From contig JBAXHT010000003.1 of assembly GCA_037138755.1 (NCBI GenBank), positions 310,001-374,000 on the forward strand: a DNA stretch of 64,000 nt, given 5' to 3'. Below are positions 9,463 to 17,844 of the stretch, in pieces. The notes below the pieces were generated by a model. The model was not told the origin of the DNA and ran no database searches. It saw only the letters and a list, made by a program, of their open reading frames with translations. Numbering within the stretch: the stretch's first letter is position 1; each line of letters starts with the position of its first letter. A program made the position numbers and the translations under genes. This DNA is from Armatimonadota bacterium (GTDB lineage: Bacteria > Armatimonadota > Fimbriimonadia > Fimbriimonadales > Fimbriimonadaceae).

Positions 9463-9684
9463 GTGAAGGTAACGAGTAGCAGTATCCTCCCAACCACCAA
9501 CGGGGCCAGTCAGCCGATTGGCATCACGCCTCCTCCAGGGGCGGGTACCCAACCTATCGGTGGAACTCAACCCATCGGACGAAAAGGAAACGGAAACGCG
9601 AACGGCGCCGACAATGGCAACGTGGACGGAAACGGAAACGCCAATGGGAATGGGAAAGGCGGAAGCCTAGACATCAGCGCTTAA
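9463..9684 (+). CDS. Possible short low-complexity protein, doubtful
   Basis: A GTG-initiated frame of 73 residues lies in the otherwise empty 430-base stretch between the repeat-protein gene and rpmB. Its product has three QPIG motifs (SQPIGITPP, TQPIGGTQPIG) and then a Gly/Asn-rich tail (GNGNANGADNGNVDGNG), ending in SLDISA. There is no signal peptide or recognisable domain. The tail could be a disordered linker or merely a simple-sequence expansion. It might be a detached C-terminal remnant of the upstream secreted protein. I list it because nothing else explains the stretch, with low confidence that it is translated. Confidence 0.3.
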   Translation: MKVTSSSILPTTNGASQPIGITPPPGAGTQPIGGTQPIGRKGNGNANGADNGNVDGNGNANGNGKGGSLDISA

Positions 9685-9763
9685 CTACTCCAAACCTTAG
9701 GGCTTGGCAAAGTAGGAATTGCGAACGACCGTCCCGACCTCCTCAGGTCGGGGCACAACAAAA

Positions 9764-9794
9764 AACGAGCAGAGGCAATGGCACCCTGCTCGTT
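9764..9794. terminator. Bidirectional terminator between convergent genes
   Basis: A 9-bp perfect stem (AACGAGCAG at 9764-9772 with CTGCTCGTT at 9786-9794) has T-rich sequence after it on both strands: TGTTGTTTA on the plus strand and TTTTTGTTGTG on the minus strand. It sits just past the rpmB stop codon and can end transcription from both sides. A second stem (CCCGACCT at 9733-9740 with AGGTCGGG at 9745-9752) lies next to it. Confidence 0.7.
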
Positions 9795-9815
9795 GTTGTT
9801 TATGAAGGTCGGGGT

Positions 9816-10088
9816 TTAGACGTTGTAAGAAGGCTTTTTCAGCCAAGCCTTTGGAATTGGCTTGAGGCCGCATGCCACTTCGGCGAACATCGGCGACTTG
9901 AGAACGTCGGTTGCAACCACGAGCTTCACCATGGTGCCGCCGTTCTTGAGGTGAACAACCTGGAGGTTCGGGTGCTGGGTGCGCTGCTTGTGCGGTGCTT
10001 TATACTTCCAACCCTGCGAGTGAGTGTTGCGGATGTACTTCGCAGTCGTGTTTCCTTTCTTACCGCTAACCTGACAAATCTTGGCCAT
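9816..10088 (-). CDS. rpmB: 50S ribosomal protein L28
   Basis: The 90-residue product is a divergent bacterial L28, a structural protein of the large ribosomal subunit. The N-terminus MAKICQVSGKKGNTT matches the L28 signature (MAK-C-TGK), and the basic stretch KYKAPHKQRTQHPNLQ and the later VKLVVATDVLKSPMF fit the family fold. It is somewhat longer than the usual 60-80 residues because of a C-terminal tail (GLKPIPKAWLKKPSYNV). It stands alone, with its own promoter in the end of the neighbouring gene and a strong terminator. Confidence 0.8.
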   Translation of the reverse strand: MAKICQVSGKKGNTTAKYIRNTHSQGWKYKAPHKQRTQHPNLQVVHLKNGGTMVKLVVATDVLKSPMFAEVACGLKPIPKAWLKKPSYNV

Positions 10089-10126
10089 TGCTCAAATCCT
10101 TTGGCGTCGCAAAGACGCGAATAGAC

Positions 10127-10156
10127 ACTATACCTCAGGAGTCTCGGCCTGGGCAA
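10127..10156 (-). promoter_or_regulatory. Probable sigma-70-type promoter for rpmB
   Basis: On the minus strand TTGCCC (10151-10156) is followed after 18 bases by TATAGT (10127-10132), about 40 bases before the rpmB start. The -35 element lies inside the end of the adjacent membrane-protein gene. A small hairpin (GCGTC at 10104-10108 with GACGC at 10114-10118) occurs in the predicted leader. Confidence 0.5.
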
Positions 10157-11003
10157 CCATGGCTCGTGATCTTTGCAACTGCCGCATCCCCCCGACCGCC
10201 ACCCACAACAGAAACAGCCCACCCAGACTCGCAACCCAACCGGCCACACTCCCTCGCGGCGGCGCCAAGAAATTCTGAACAGCAAGCCAGAAAAACATCG
10301 CGCTGGCAACTCGGATGTCCGACCGCGACCAAAGCATCAACAACAGCATTCGGGCCGAGAGGAGCACAGCCGAGAGCAGTGAGGTCAACAACGGATAACG
10401 AAAAAGTTGGGTTAACATCGAGTTCTCCCAAAGAGGATCATCGCGCACCAGCCAACTACAAAGGGCCGAAACCAAGTCCGAGCCAGCCTGAAACAGAATG
10501 AAAAGCCCCACGAACCACTTCCAATTTGCCTGGTCGCTGAGCCACTTTGCCTGAGCCGGATGTAAGCAAATCGCCGTTAGGATCGACATTCCAAGAGCCG
10601 CCAGTGAGAAGCCGCTGAACCCAAGTGTATGCATTTGGTGAAACAGCAGTTTGTATCCCTGCGGATATTCAATCGCAGACACAATTCCGGAAACCAGAGC
10701 CGGGATCATCGGCACTGCCCACCAACGGTAATCACTGATCCGCCGTTCCTGCTTCAAGGCGTCGAAAAACGAGAACTCGCCCTTCCAAATCAGAACGCAA
10801 AATAGGGGCACAAAGCCCACAGCAAACCCAAGAAACTGCCCTCCTTGGTAGCGGCGATGCTCCGGGTGAACCATTGAATACAGATCATAGAAGCTGATCA
10901 CCGCCCCCAAACTGATCGTCAACAGCATAAACCCAAGCCGCAGCCACCCCCGCCTACTGAAATCCGGAAACTCGATCACTTCTGACCATTGTACGACGCC
11001 CAC
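10128..11003 (-). CDS. Multi-pass membrane protein, unknown function
   Basis: I do not recognise this 291-residue protein. It has about seven or eight hydrophobic segments, including LRLGFMLLTISLGAVISFY, FLGFAVGFVPLFCVLIW, WAVPMIPALVSGIVSAI, WFVGLFILFQAGSDLVSAL and VASLGGLFLLWVAVGGM, and therefore sits in the inner membrane. The short loops hold few charged residues and no motif I can name. It is divergent from dxr; its start codon lies about 30 bases from the preferred dxr start. Its 3' end contains the rpmB promoter elements. Confidence 0.6.
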   Translation of the reverse strand: MGVVQWSEVIEFPDFSRRGWLRLGFMLLTISLGAVISFYDLYSMVHPEHRRYQGGQFLGFAVGFVPLFCVLIWKGEFSFFDALKQERRISDYRWWAVPMIPALVSGIVSAIEYPQGYKLLFHQMHTLGFSGFSLAALGMSILTAICLHPAQAKWLSDQANWKWFVGLFILFQAGSDLVSALCSWLVRDDPLWENSMLTQLFRYPLLTSLLSAVLLSARMLLLMLWSRSDIRVASAMFFWLAVQNFLAPPRGSVAGWVASLGGLFLLWVAVGGMRQLQRSRAMVAQAETPEV

Positions 11004-11030
11004 CCAGGATCGGTGTCACAATTTCTACAG

Positions 11031-12125
11031 ATGAAGCGAGTCGTTGTCTTAGGTTCAACCGGGAGCATTGGCACCCAAACCCTCGACATCATCCGGCAGT
11101 TCCCCAACGACCTCAAAGTCATCGGTCTCGCCGCCGCCCGAAACGCTTCCCTTCTCGCCGAGCAAGCCGGTTTATTTGGAGTCAAGGAAACCGTCATCTA
11201 CGAGCGCGACGGAATGGACGCCCTTGTCCGCCTCGCCACACTCGAAGAAGCCGACATCGTCGTCGTCAGCGTCGCTGGAGTCATTGGCCTGCTCCCCACC
11301 TTCGAAGCCATCAAAGCCGGAAAGCAGATCGCCCTTGCCTCTAAAGAAGTCCTTGTCGCCGCCGGAGAAATCGTGATGCCGCTCTGCCAAAAGCACGGAG
11401 TCACCATGACCCCCATCGACAGCGAGCACAGCGCGATTTTTCAGTGTCTCCAAGGCTATCGGTCTGACCAGGTCAGTGAGCTTATCCTCACCGCCAGCGG
11501 CGGCCCGTTCCGAGGTCGTAACCGCGATGATCTGCAACAAATCACCGTCGAACAAGCCCTCAATCACCCAACCTGGAACATGGGCGGAAAGATCACCATC
11601 GACTCTGCCACCCTCATGAACAAGGGGCTTGAAATGATCGAGGCCAAGTGGCTCTTTGGAGTCGAAATCGACCAGGTGAAGGTCTGCGTTCACCCCCAAT
11701 CGATCATCCACAGCATGGTCAAATTCACTGACGGCTCCGTACTTGGCCAACTCGGCTGGCCGAATATGCGGCTTCCGATCGCCTACGCCCTACTCTATCC
11801 CGAAAGGCCACCCAACGATCTCAAAAACTGGGATCCGACCGATTCACCGCAGCTCACATTTGAGAAACCTGACGAAGAAACTTTCCGCTGCCTCGCCCTT
11901 GCCCGCGAAGCAGCACGAATCGGAGGCACAATGCCCGCCGCAATGAACGCCGCTAACGAGGCCGTCGTGGCTGCATTCCTCGATGGAAAATGCGGATTCC
12001 TACAGATTGCCGATCACGTCGAAGCCGCAATGCAGGAACATCACAGCAAGGCAGCGACGTTAGAAGATATATTGGAAGCAGACACATCTGCCCGACATTT
12101 CATTAGCGCGCGTTTGAACTCATGA
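11031..12125 (+). CDS. dxr: 1-deoxy-D-xylulose 5-phosphate reductoisomerase
   Basis: This enzyme converts DXP to 2-C-methyl-D-erythritol 4-phosphate with NADPH, the second step of the MEP isoprenoid pathway. The NADPH-binding N-terminus is GSTGSIGTQTLDII. Active-site stretches SKEVLVAAGE, IDSEHSAIFQCL and ASGGPFRG are intact, as is MNKGLEMIEAKWLF. I chose the ATG at 11031 (MKRVVVLG) because the longer frame from 10989 would run into the divergent gene and adds residues unlike the family. The stop codon overlaps the rseP start (ATGA), so dxr, rseP and probably ispH form one unit. The length of 364 residues is a little short but complete. Confidence 0.95.
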   Translation: MKRVVVLGSTGSIGTQTLDIIRQFPNDLKVIGLAAARNASLLAEQAGLFGVKETVIYERDGMDALVRLATLEEADIVVVSVAGVIGLLPTFEAIKAGKQIALASKEVLVAAGEIVMPLCQKHGVTMTPIDSEHSAIFQCLQGYRSDQVSELILTASGGPFRGRNRDDLQQITVEQALNHPTWNMGGKITIDSATLMNKGLEMIEAKWLFGVEIDQVKVCVHPQSIIHSMVKFTDGSVLGQLGWPNMRLPIAYALLYPERPPNDLKNWDPTDSPQLTFEKPDEETFRCLALAREAARIGGTMPAAMNAANEAVVAAFLDGKCGFLQIADHVEAAMQEHHSKAATLEDILEADTSARHFISARLNS

Positions 12126-13240
12126 CAATCCTCCTTTCCATCTTCACCTTTATTGTCATGTTCGCGATCCTGGTCGCGGTTCATGAGTGGGGGCATTATC
12201 TCGCCGCTCGCCACTTCCGAATGGCGGTTTCTGAGTTTTCGATTGGATTTGGCCCCAAGGTGAAGACGTGGCGCCAAAAGCTTACGCGCATGCCGAACGA
12301 GGATCAAATCACTACGGACTTCAACGTGCGCTCGGTACCGCTTGGCGGTTTCGTGAAAATCGAAGGTATGGAACCACAGCCGGACGGTAGCGAAACCAAG
12401 ATCATGCATGGCTTCTACAGCAAGCCGCCGACTCAGCGCATCGCCGTTTTGTTCGCCGGACCGCTATTCAGCATCATCTTTGGCGTACTCGTGATCTTCT
12501 TCACCGTTGTGGCCTTTGGAATCGACAAACCGTCCAACTTGGTCGAGCAGCTGAAGCTGAAGTATCCCGCTGTAGAAGCTGGAATTAAGCCCGGAGATCG
12601 CATTCTCAAAGTCAACGGCGAGCCAACTACCGAGCCCTTCGCCGCCACTGTAGCGATTCGAAAATCGACAAGTGGATCGGTTCAGCTTGAGGTAGATCGG
12701 TCAGGCACTGCCATGAAGTTCAGTGTCCCAACAAAGCTGAGTGAAGAGGCCGTGGACCTACTTGATGCCGACGGACTTCCGACCGGGGTAAAGGCGAAGG
12801 TGCCCCAGCTCGGGATCGTGTTTGGCGCAGAAAAGGTTCGGATGCCAGTTGGAGAGGCTCTCTCAACCGCCGTCGAGATCCCCATCATTTCAGTTCAACG
12901 ACTTCTATACCGTCTCACTCAACCTGCAAAGATTATCGAAGAAACCACCGGCGTTGTGGGGATGGCTGCCGTGACAAACAAGGCGGTAGAAAGCGGTCTT
13001 GACAGCGTGCTAACCATTTGCGGCATGATTTCAATCTCGCTCGGGATTACCAATCTTCTGCCGATCGGAATGCTTGACGGTGGGCAAATTCTTCTCGCAA
13101 TCGTAGAGCTCTTCAACCGTGGAAAGAGACTGAGCTACAAACTTCAGACGACCTTCCTCACCGCTGGAATGGCCTTCATGCTCGTCCTGTTCCTGCTGAT
13201 CACTAGGCAAGACATCATCCGCTGGGTTCTGCCTAAGTGA
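12122..13240 (+). CDS. rseP: RseP-type site-2 (intramembrane) zinc metalloprotease
   Basis: This 372-residue inner-membrane protease cleaves transmembrane substrates, in model bacteria anti-sigma factors or signal-peptide remnants. The zinc motif HEWGH is in the first transmembrane segment (VAVHEWGHYLAARHF), the third ligand is in NLLPIGMLDGGQI, and GGFVKIEGME is the usual membrane-associated loop. A PDZ domain follows (PAVEAGIKPGDRILKVNGEP, about residues 138-220). The C-terminus is a final membrane helix (TTFLTAGMAFMLVLFLLI). Coupling with dxr by a 4-base overlap is common in bacteria. No anti-sigma factor is nearby. Confidence 0.93.
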   Translation: MTILLSIFTFIVMFAILVAVHEWGHYLAARHFRMAVSEFSIGFGPKVKTWRQKLTRMPNEDQITTDFNVRSVPLGGFVKIEGMEPQPDGSETKIMHGFYSKPPTQRIAVLFAGPLFSIIFGVLVIFFTVVAFGIDKPSNLVEQLKLKYPAVEAGIKPGDRILKVNGEPTTEPFAATVAIRKSTSGSVQLEVDRSGTAMKFSVPTKLSEEAVDLLDADGLPTGVKAKVPQLGIVFGAEKVRMPVGEALSTAVEIPIISVQRLLYRLTQPAKIIEETTGVVGMAAVTNKAVESGLDSVLTICGMISISLGITNLLPIGMLDGGQILLAIVELFNRGKRLSYKLQTTFLTAGMAFMLVLFLLITRQDIIRWVLPK

Positions 13241-13269
13241 TTTGAGGTTTCAGTTTCGTTCCGCGAAAT

Positions 13270-13297
13270 GCTAACTGCCAACTGCTGACTGTAAACT
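13270..13297 (+). repeat. Four-unit 7-bp repeat array upstream of ispH
   Basis: Four consecutive heptamers, GCTAACT, GCCAACT, GCTGACT and GTAAACT, fill the short gap between rseP and ispH and end 6 bases before the ispH start codon. They have the same unit length and a similar GC-led pattern to the arrays around the four-helix-bundle gene at 45.7-46.1 kb. I read them as a related or relict copy. Confidence 0.7.
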
Positions 13298-13303
13298 ATC
13301 ATC

Positions 13304-14245
13304 GTGGAGAAAATTCTTCTCGCCGCCCCACGAGGCTTCTGTGCCGGAGTCGCGTTTGCCATCGAGGTCGTCGATCTCGCGCTCAAGGCATACGGTGCGC
13401 CACTGTATGTGCGGCACGCCATCGTGCACAACGAATGGGTCGTCAAGTCGTTCGAGGCACGCGGAGTGATCTTCGTGGAAGATGTTAATGAGATCCCAGA
13501 CGGAATGCCCGTCGTCTTCTCTGCCCATGGCGTCTCGCCGGAGGTAAGGCGTGTCGCCGCCGAGCGAAACCTGACCATTGTCGATGCAACTTGCCCACTG
13601 GTCACCAAGGTCCACAACGAGGCGAAGCACTACGCCAAGAAGGACTTCTTCATGATCTACATCGGTCACGAAGGCCACGTCGAAGCCGAAGGCACAATGG
13701 GCGAGGCCCCCGACCGAATGGTCTTGGTCGAGACTCCGGAAGACGCCGAAAAACTTGAGCTTCCCCATTATGAGAATCTCGCGGTTCTATCTCAAACCAC
13801 GCTCAGCGTTGACGAAGTGTTGGCAACGATGGCCGTCCTCGAGCGCCGCTTCCCGCACATCCAGAGTCCTCCCAAAGGCGACATCTGCTACGCGACAACC
13901 AACCGCCAAGCCGCAATCCGAGCCATGGCCGCCGAGTGCGATCTCTTCCTGGTCGTCGGCTCAGTCACGTCCTCCAACTCCAACCGCCTGCGCGAAGTTG
14001 CCGAGCAATTCGGAGCCGAAGCCCACCTCCTGATGTCACCCGACCAGATCAAGCCCGAGTGGAGAACAGACTACAAATGCGTCGGGATCTCTAGCGGTGC
14101 CTCAACCCCAGAAGTTCTGGTCGAAGACATCATTGGTTCACTGCTAGACGGCAGAGCCATTCCCGTAGAAGTTGTCGAAACGGTCAAAGAAGACATCAAC
14201 TTTAAGCCGAACCGAGACCTGATCGAGTTAGCGCAAGCGCGCTAA
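13304..14245 (+). CDS. ispH: 4-hydroxy-3-methylbut-2-enyl diphosphate reductase
   Basis: IspH is the last enzyme of the MEP pathway and makes IPP and DMAPP using an iron-sulfur cluster. The three cluster cysteines are visible in PRGFCAGVAFAIE, DATCPLVTKVH and KGDICYATTNRQ. Also present are the histidines of RHAIVHNEWVV and SAHGVSPEV, and the SSNSNRLREV motif. At 313 residues it is full length. The start is GTG (MEKILLAAPRG). It lies downstream of dxr-rseP on the same strand, so two MEP enzymes cluster here, separated from rseP by the heptamer array. Its stop codon touches the stop codon of ftsZ on the other strand. Confidence 0.95.
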   Translation: MEKILLAAPRGFCAGVAFAIEVVDLALKAYGAPLYVRHAIVHNEWVVKSFEARGVIFVEDVNEIPDGMPVVFSAHGVSPEVRRVAAERNLTIVDATCPLVTKVHNEAKHYAKKDFFMIYIGHEGHVEAEGTMGEAPDRMVLVETPEDAEKLELPHYENLAVLSQTTLSVDEVLATMAVLERRFPHIQSPPKGDICYATTNRQAAIRAMAAECDLFLVVGSVTSSNSNRLREVAEQFGAEAHLLMSPDQIKPEWRTDYKCVGISSGASTPEVLVEDIIGSLLDGRAIPVEVVETVKEDINFKPNRDLIELAQAR

Positions 14246-14246
14246 C
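14227..14246. other. Hairpin spanning the ispH 3' end
   Basis: A perfect 8-bp stem with a four-base loop (GTTAGCGC at 14227-14234, AAGC, GCGCTAAC at 14239-14246) covers the last ispH codons and its stop and reaches the first base of the abutting ftsZ stop. No T tract follows on either strand. It could mark the 3' end of both convergent transcripts. Confidence 0.45.
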
Positions 14247-15412
14247 TAACCACCGCTCTGCCGATTCCGGTGCTCACGGATGAAAGCCGGAATATCCAGA
14301 TCGGATTCTTCGATGAGGTCAGGAGTTTCTTCGATCTTCTTGTCGAACATCTTCGCTCGTGCCTCAGCGACGACATCTGCGCTGGTGACCGAAGGAATCA
14401 CAGGGTTAACCGTATGCCGCACTTGAGCGACTGGCTGAGCGGATGACTCGATGCGGGCACGGCTGGAAACTGCGGAGATCGGATCGAACCCAGTCGCAAG
14501 AACCGAGATTCGGACAGTGCCTTCCATGGAAGGATCGATCACGGAGCCGAAGATGATGTTGACCTCGTCCTGGTCGCACAGCGACTGGATGTAGATCATT
14601 GCCTCACTCGTCTCGGCCAAGGTCAGATCGTCGCCGCTCGTGATGTTGACGAGAACGCCTTTCGCGCCGTCAATCCGTTGCTCTAACAATGCGGAAGAGG
14701 TCGCCGCCTGAGCAGCTTGAACAGCGCGGTTATCGCCCACGCCGTAGCCGATTCCCATAATCGCTGGGCCAGCATCCTTCATGATCGTGCGAACGTCAGC
14801 GAAGTCGACGTTGATCTGCCCAGGGATCGTAATGATGTCGGAAATCCCCTGAACCCCTTGGCGAAGAACATCATCGGCGACACGGAAAGCGTCGTGGAAA
14901 GTCGTCTTCTTCTCGACCACGCCAAGGAGCTTTTCGTTGGGGATCGTAATGATGGTGTCTACCTTTCCGGTGAGACCCAGCACGCCCTCGTCGGCGAGGC
15001 GCTCACGCTTCGGACCTTCGAATCGGAATGGCCGGGTAACAACGGCGACAGTTAGCGCGCCCATTTCTTGCGCGACATCGGCGACGACTTGCGCGGCTCC
15101 GGTGCCGGTTCCGCCGCCCATACCGGCGGTGATGAAGACCATGTCGGCGCCCTCAAGGACTTTTCGGATATCGGCTTTGCTTTCTTCGGCAGCGTTGCGC
15201 CCGACTTCCGGGTTTCCGCCAGCACCGAGTCCTCGAGTGAGGTTAACGCCAAGTTGAACCTTTTTGGTTGCCGGTGAAAGATCAAGAACTTGGACGTCGG
15301 TGTTCATTGCAATGAACTCGACGCCTTTGATTCCGCTTTCGATCATGCGTTGGACTGCGTTACTTCCGCCTCCGCCAACACCGACTACCTTGATTACCGC
15401 TGTATTCGCCAC
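14246..15412 (-). CDS. ftsZ: Cell division protein FtsZ
   Basis: FtsZ is the tubulin-like GTPase that forms the division ring. The N-terminal [16 protein letters not shown], the tubulin signature GGGTGTGAA and the T7 loop [11 protein letters not shown] are intact. The conserved C-terminal peptide that binds FtsA and other partners reads [15 protein letters not shown], after a variable linker of about 50 residues. The length of 388 residues is typical. Translation starts at GTG (MANTAVIKV). It is the last gene of the dcw cluster, separated from ftsA by 73 bases that hold three DnaA-box-like sequences, so it may have its own promoter there. Confidence 0.97.
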   Translation of the reverse strand: MANTAVIKVVGVGGGGSNAVQRMIESGIKGVEFIAMNTDVQVLDLSPATKKVQLGVNLTRGLGAGGNPEVGRNAAEESKADIRKVLEGADMVFITAGMGGGTGTGAAQVVADVAQEMGALTVAVVTRPFRFEGPKRERLADEGVLGLTGKVDTIITIPNEKLLGVVEKKTTFHDAFRVADDVLRQGVQGISDIITIPGQINVDFADVRTIMKDAGPAIMGIGYGVGDNRAVQAAQAATSSALLEQRIDGAKGVLVNITSGDDLTLAETSEAMIYIQSLCDQDEVNIIFGSVIDPSMEGTVRISVLATGFDPISAVSSRARIESSAQPVAQVRHTVNPVIPSVTSADVVAEARAKMFDKKIEETPDLIEESDLDIPAFIREHRNRQSGG

Positions 15413-15452
15413 CAGAAAAACCCCTAAGCTACGAAGTTTATCACTCCTGTGA

Positions 15453-15482
15453 TGGGGATAAGGTGTGGATAAGTGGGGATAA
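15453..15482 (-). promoter_or_regulatory. Three DnaA-box-like sequences between ftsA and ftsZ
   Basis: Read on the minus strand, TTATCCCCA (15474-15482), TTATCCACA (15464-15472) and TTATCCCCA (15453-15461) lie in a row at 10- and 11-base spacing. The middle one matches the consensus DnaA box exactly and the outer two differ at one position. They fill the leader or promoter region of ftsZ. I infer possible control of ftsZ by DnaA. Confidence 0.55.
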
Positions 15483-15485
15483 GTC

Positions 15486-16697
15486 CTACTTACCGCTTAG
15501 AATCGACCAAAACCCACGCACTTTATCCTGCCAGCTCTCGCCGCCGCTGATTGTGCTGAGGTCATCGTGAGCTTGCAGAATGAACTGTGCCGCACCAAGC
15601 GAGGCCGCCATTCCGCTCGCATCTTTGCCTCCGAGCAGCCGAGGTTCAGCCGCCCTAACTGGAAGCTCTTGGAAGATCTGACCAAAGAGCTCTTCAATGC
15701 CTTTGAGCTTCGCCCCGCCGCCGGTGAGCACGACTCCGCCGGGAACTGACTTGAGATAACCGGCCTTTTCGACGTGTACTTTGGCAATCCGCCCGATTTC
15801 TCGCATCCGGCTCTCGATGATCTCGCAGAGTACGCGGCGTTGCATTGGGCGTGGATTGGGTTGACCTTGCTGCTGAACTTCGATCGCATCGCGCTCTGAG
15901 ATTGGAGCGGCAAGGGCTTGGCCCTCTTGGACCTTGAGCCTCTCGGATTCTTCTAACGAAGCGTTCAGTAGTTGGCTGAGATCGCTCGTGACATTGTCTC
16001 CTCCGGCGGGAATGCTACAGGCGAATGCGAGCGAGCCGCCGGCAAAGATGGCGAGGTCAGTCTTGGTTGCACCGATGTCGATGCAGATGGCCCCTTTTGC
16101 GATTTCATCAGCGGTGAGAATCCCTAAACCAGATGCGAGAGGTCCAAAGATGAATTGATCAACCTTTCGGTGATTCAATGTGAGTGCCCGCTCGAAGAGC
16201 TGGACATGCGCACCTTGACCGGTGATGAGGTAGCTATTTACTTCAAGTTTTGAACCTGGAAGCCCAACGGGATCCATCACCATCTTTCCGTCATCAACAC
16301 GGAAACCACGCGGGACGGTCTGAACCTGCAGCCGTTCCGAAGGAAGGAAGCCCGCTTTGGAGTGGTTCACAACTTCCATCACGTCTTGCGAGGTTATCGT
16401 ACGGTTACGCGGGATGATTGGCTTGAAGCCTTGTACTGTCACTCCTTCGACCTGGGCACCAGAGATGGTCACAACGGCGGCATCAATGGACTCGCGTCCG
16501 AGGTCGTTTGCCAAGTGCCGCAGTGCAGTATCGACAGTCCGTGCGACTCCGTCGAGATCGACGATTCCGCCTTTTTTCATCCCCCGGCTATCTACCCGAA
16601 TCATGCCGCTGATCTCCAGCTTTCCTTCGCCCGACGATTTCGCCGCGAGGGCAACAGTTTTTGATCCTCCGAGATCAATGACGACACATTCTTTCAT
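15486..16697 (-). CDS. ftsA: Cell division protein FtsA
   Basis: FtsA is the actin-like ATPase that anchors FtsZ to the membrane. The 403-residue protein begins with the phosphate-1 loop [13 protein letters not shown], has the SHS2 (1C) insertion ([11 protein letters not shown] to [13 protein letters not shown] region, about 45-150), phosphate-2 [17 protein letters not shown] and the adenosine motif [18 protein letters not shown]. The C-terminal segment [17 protein letters not shown] is a plausible amphipathic membrane-targeting helix. It overlaps sbp by 4 bases upstream and is followed by ftsZ after 73 bases. Confidence 0.94.
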   Translation of the reverse strand: MKECVVIDLGGSKTVALAAKSSGEGKLEISGMIRVDSRGMKKGGIVDLDGVARTVDTALRHLANDLGRESIDAAVVTISGAQVEGVTVQGFKPIIPRNRTITSQDVMEVVNHSKAGFLPSERLQVQTVPRGFRVDDGKMVMDPVGLPGSKLEVNSYLITGQGAHVQLFERALTLNHRKVDQFIFGPLASGLGILTADEIAKGAICIDIGATKTDLAIFAGGSLAFACSIPAGGDNVTSDLSQLLNASLEESERLKVQEGQALAAPISERDAIEVQQQGQPNPRPMQRRVLCEIIESRMREIGRIAKVHVEKAGYLKSVPGGVVLTGGGAKLKGIEELFGQIFQELPVRAAEPRLLGGKDASGMAASLGAAQFILQAHDDLSTISGGESWQDKVRGFWSILSGK

Positions 16698-17101
16698 TCA
16701 GTCACACCTTCCATGGATTGTTCAAGTTGCTTTTCGCGCTCCTTCTTCCGCTTTGCGATCCAGTCCGTGGCCCGCACCAACAGGTAGCGACGAAGGAGGC
16801 TCAAATTGGTGAAAATCCTCATTCCCATCACTAGTGCAACCACCATATAGAGGTTGATACCGATCTTGTCGCCCAACCAGGCAATAAAGAAGGCGATGAG
16901 GACGTTAGCGAAAAAACCGCTGAGGAAAACGTCGGTTTGAAACTTGCTCTCGTAGGCAGAGCGCATTCCACCCAGAACAGTATCCAATCCGGCTAGACAC
17001 GCGACCGCAAGATACTGGGCTGTACTATCACCAACGCGCACCTTGAGTGCCAGTGCCAGAGTGGCACCAAGCAGAAGGGCGATGATGGGGACGAGAATCA
17101 C
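16694..17101 (-). CDS. sbp: Small basic protein (Sbp, DUF1290 family)
   Basis: This 135-residue membrane protein matches the DUF1290 family (B. subtilis Sbp/YlxX) found in division clusters next to DUF881 genes. Family-typical stretches are AQYLAVACLAGLDTVLGGMRS, split here as AQYLAVACLAGLD and TVLGGMRSAYE, then FLSGFFANVLIAFFIAWLGD and MRIFTNLSLLRRYLL. Three hydrophobic helices are followed by a basic C-terminal tail (AKRKKEREKQ). The molecular role is unknown. It overlaps both neighbours by 4 bases, so expression is tightly linked to ftsA. Confidence 0.85.
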   Translation of the reverse strand: MILVPIIALLLGATLALALKVRVGDSTAQYLAVACLAGLDTVLGGMRSAYESKFQTDVFLSGFFANVLIAFFIAWLGDKIGINLYMVVALVMGMRIFTNLSLLRRYLLVRATDWIAKRKKEREKQLEQSMEGVTE

Positions 17102-17844
17102 TTCGTAGCCTTTGGAACAGATGCGTGTTTCAGCGCAGTTGCACCCAAGTATGCCGGAATTCGGATCGACTTTTCACGCTGAATCTGGATCATCGTTGGG
17201 CTGGCCCCCGTGATCTCGGTCATGATTCCCCCCGAAATGGTGAACCCGTTGTATAGTGTGTCGACCTCGCCGATGGCGAGAATCGTATAGGGAGCTGCCA
17301 GCGGCACCCAGTTCACGAGGATGGTTGTACCTGCGCACCGAATCGGAGAAGTGCTCACCAATCTCTGTCCGTTGACAGAGACGGCCTCAGCCCCGGAAGC
17401 AAAAAGCTCATTTGTCACCCTAAGAACGTCTATGTCGTGAATCAAATCCTGCTCGCCTGGTAAACCTCCCGCCCTAGCGTTGTCTTTCAATGTCACTTTG
17501 ACGCCAGCACCTTCGACTTCGGTTACTCCGGCAAACAACTTGCTTGACTGAAGCTGATCATTCAAAGTCGCCGATCCACGCCCATTTTCTGAAAGAGCCT
17601 TTTCCAACGATGTCGCCCGTTTCTGAAGCCTTTCAACTTCTTCTTTCATCCCGACGTAGCTGGCGAATCCGACTTCGTTAATGAAGCCGCGCTGGTTCTG
17701 ATCCGGCGTGAGAAACCTTGATCTACCCATCCTGTTGCCTTCATTCAGCCAAGAAACCACCAACATGAACCCAAGTAGCGCACTCAGGCCACTGACGGGG
17801 ATCACCCACTTTTCGTTATGGATTCGGCTGAAAGGGTTTGTCAT
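17098..17844 (-). CDS. DUF881 family protein
   Basis: The product has an N-terminal membrane anchor (WVIPVSGLSALLGFMLVVSWL), a coiled-coil segment (VGMKEEVERLQKRATSLEKAL) and the DUF881 domain, with GAGVKVTLKDNA, DIDVLRVTNELFASGAEAVS and TTILVNWVPLAAPYTILAIG typical of the family. DUF881 proteins such as B. subtilis YlxW sit in dcw clusters beside sbp, and their role is unsettled. I chose the ATG at 17844 (MTNPFSRIH): a longer frame from 17913 would overlap ftsQ by nearly 100 bases and puts extra residues before the anchor. It still overlaps ftsQ by 29 bases. Confidence 0.85.
   Translation of the reverse strand: MTNPFSRIHNEKWVIPVSGLSALLGFMLVVSWLNEGNRMGRSRFLTPDQNQRGFINEVGFASYVGMKEEVERLQKRATSLEKALSENGRGSATLNDQLQSSKLFAGVTEVEGAGVKVTLKDNARAGGLPGEQDLIHDIDVLRVTNELFASGAEAVSVNGQRLVSTSPIRCAGTTILVNWVPLAAPYTILAIGEVDTLYNGFTISGGIMTEITGASPTMIQIQREKSIRIPAYLGATALKHASVPKATK

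Noticed and set aside
11172-11750. Minus-strand 192-codon frame inside dxr
   Set aside because: Antisense shadow of dxr, whose active-site motifs are intact on the plus strand.
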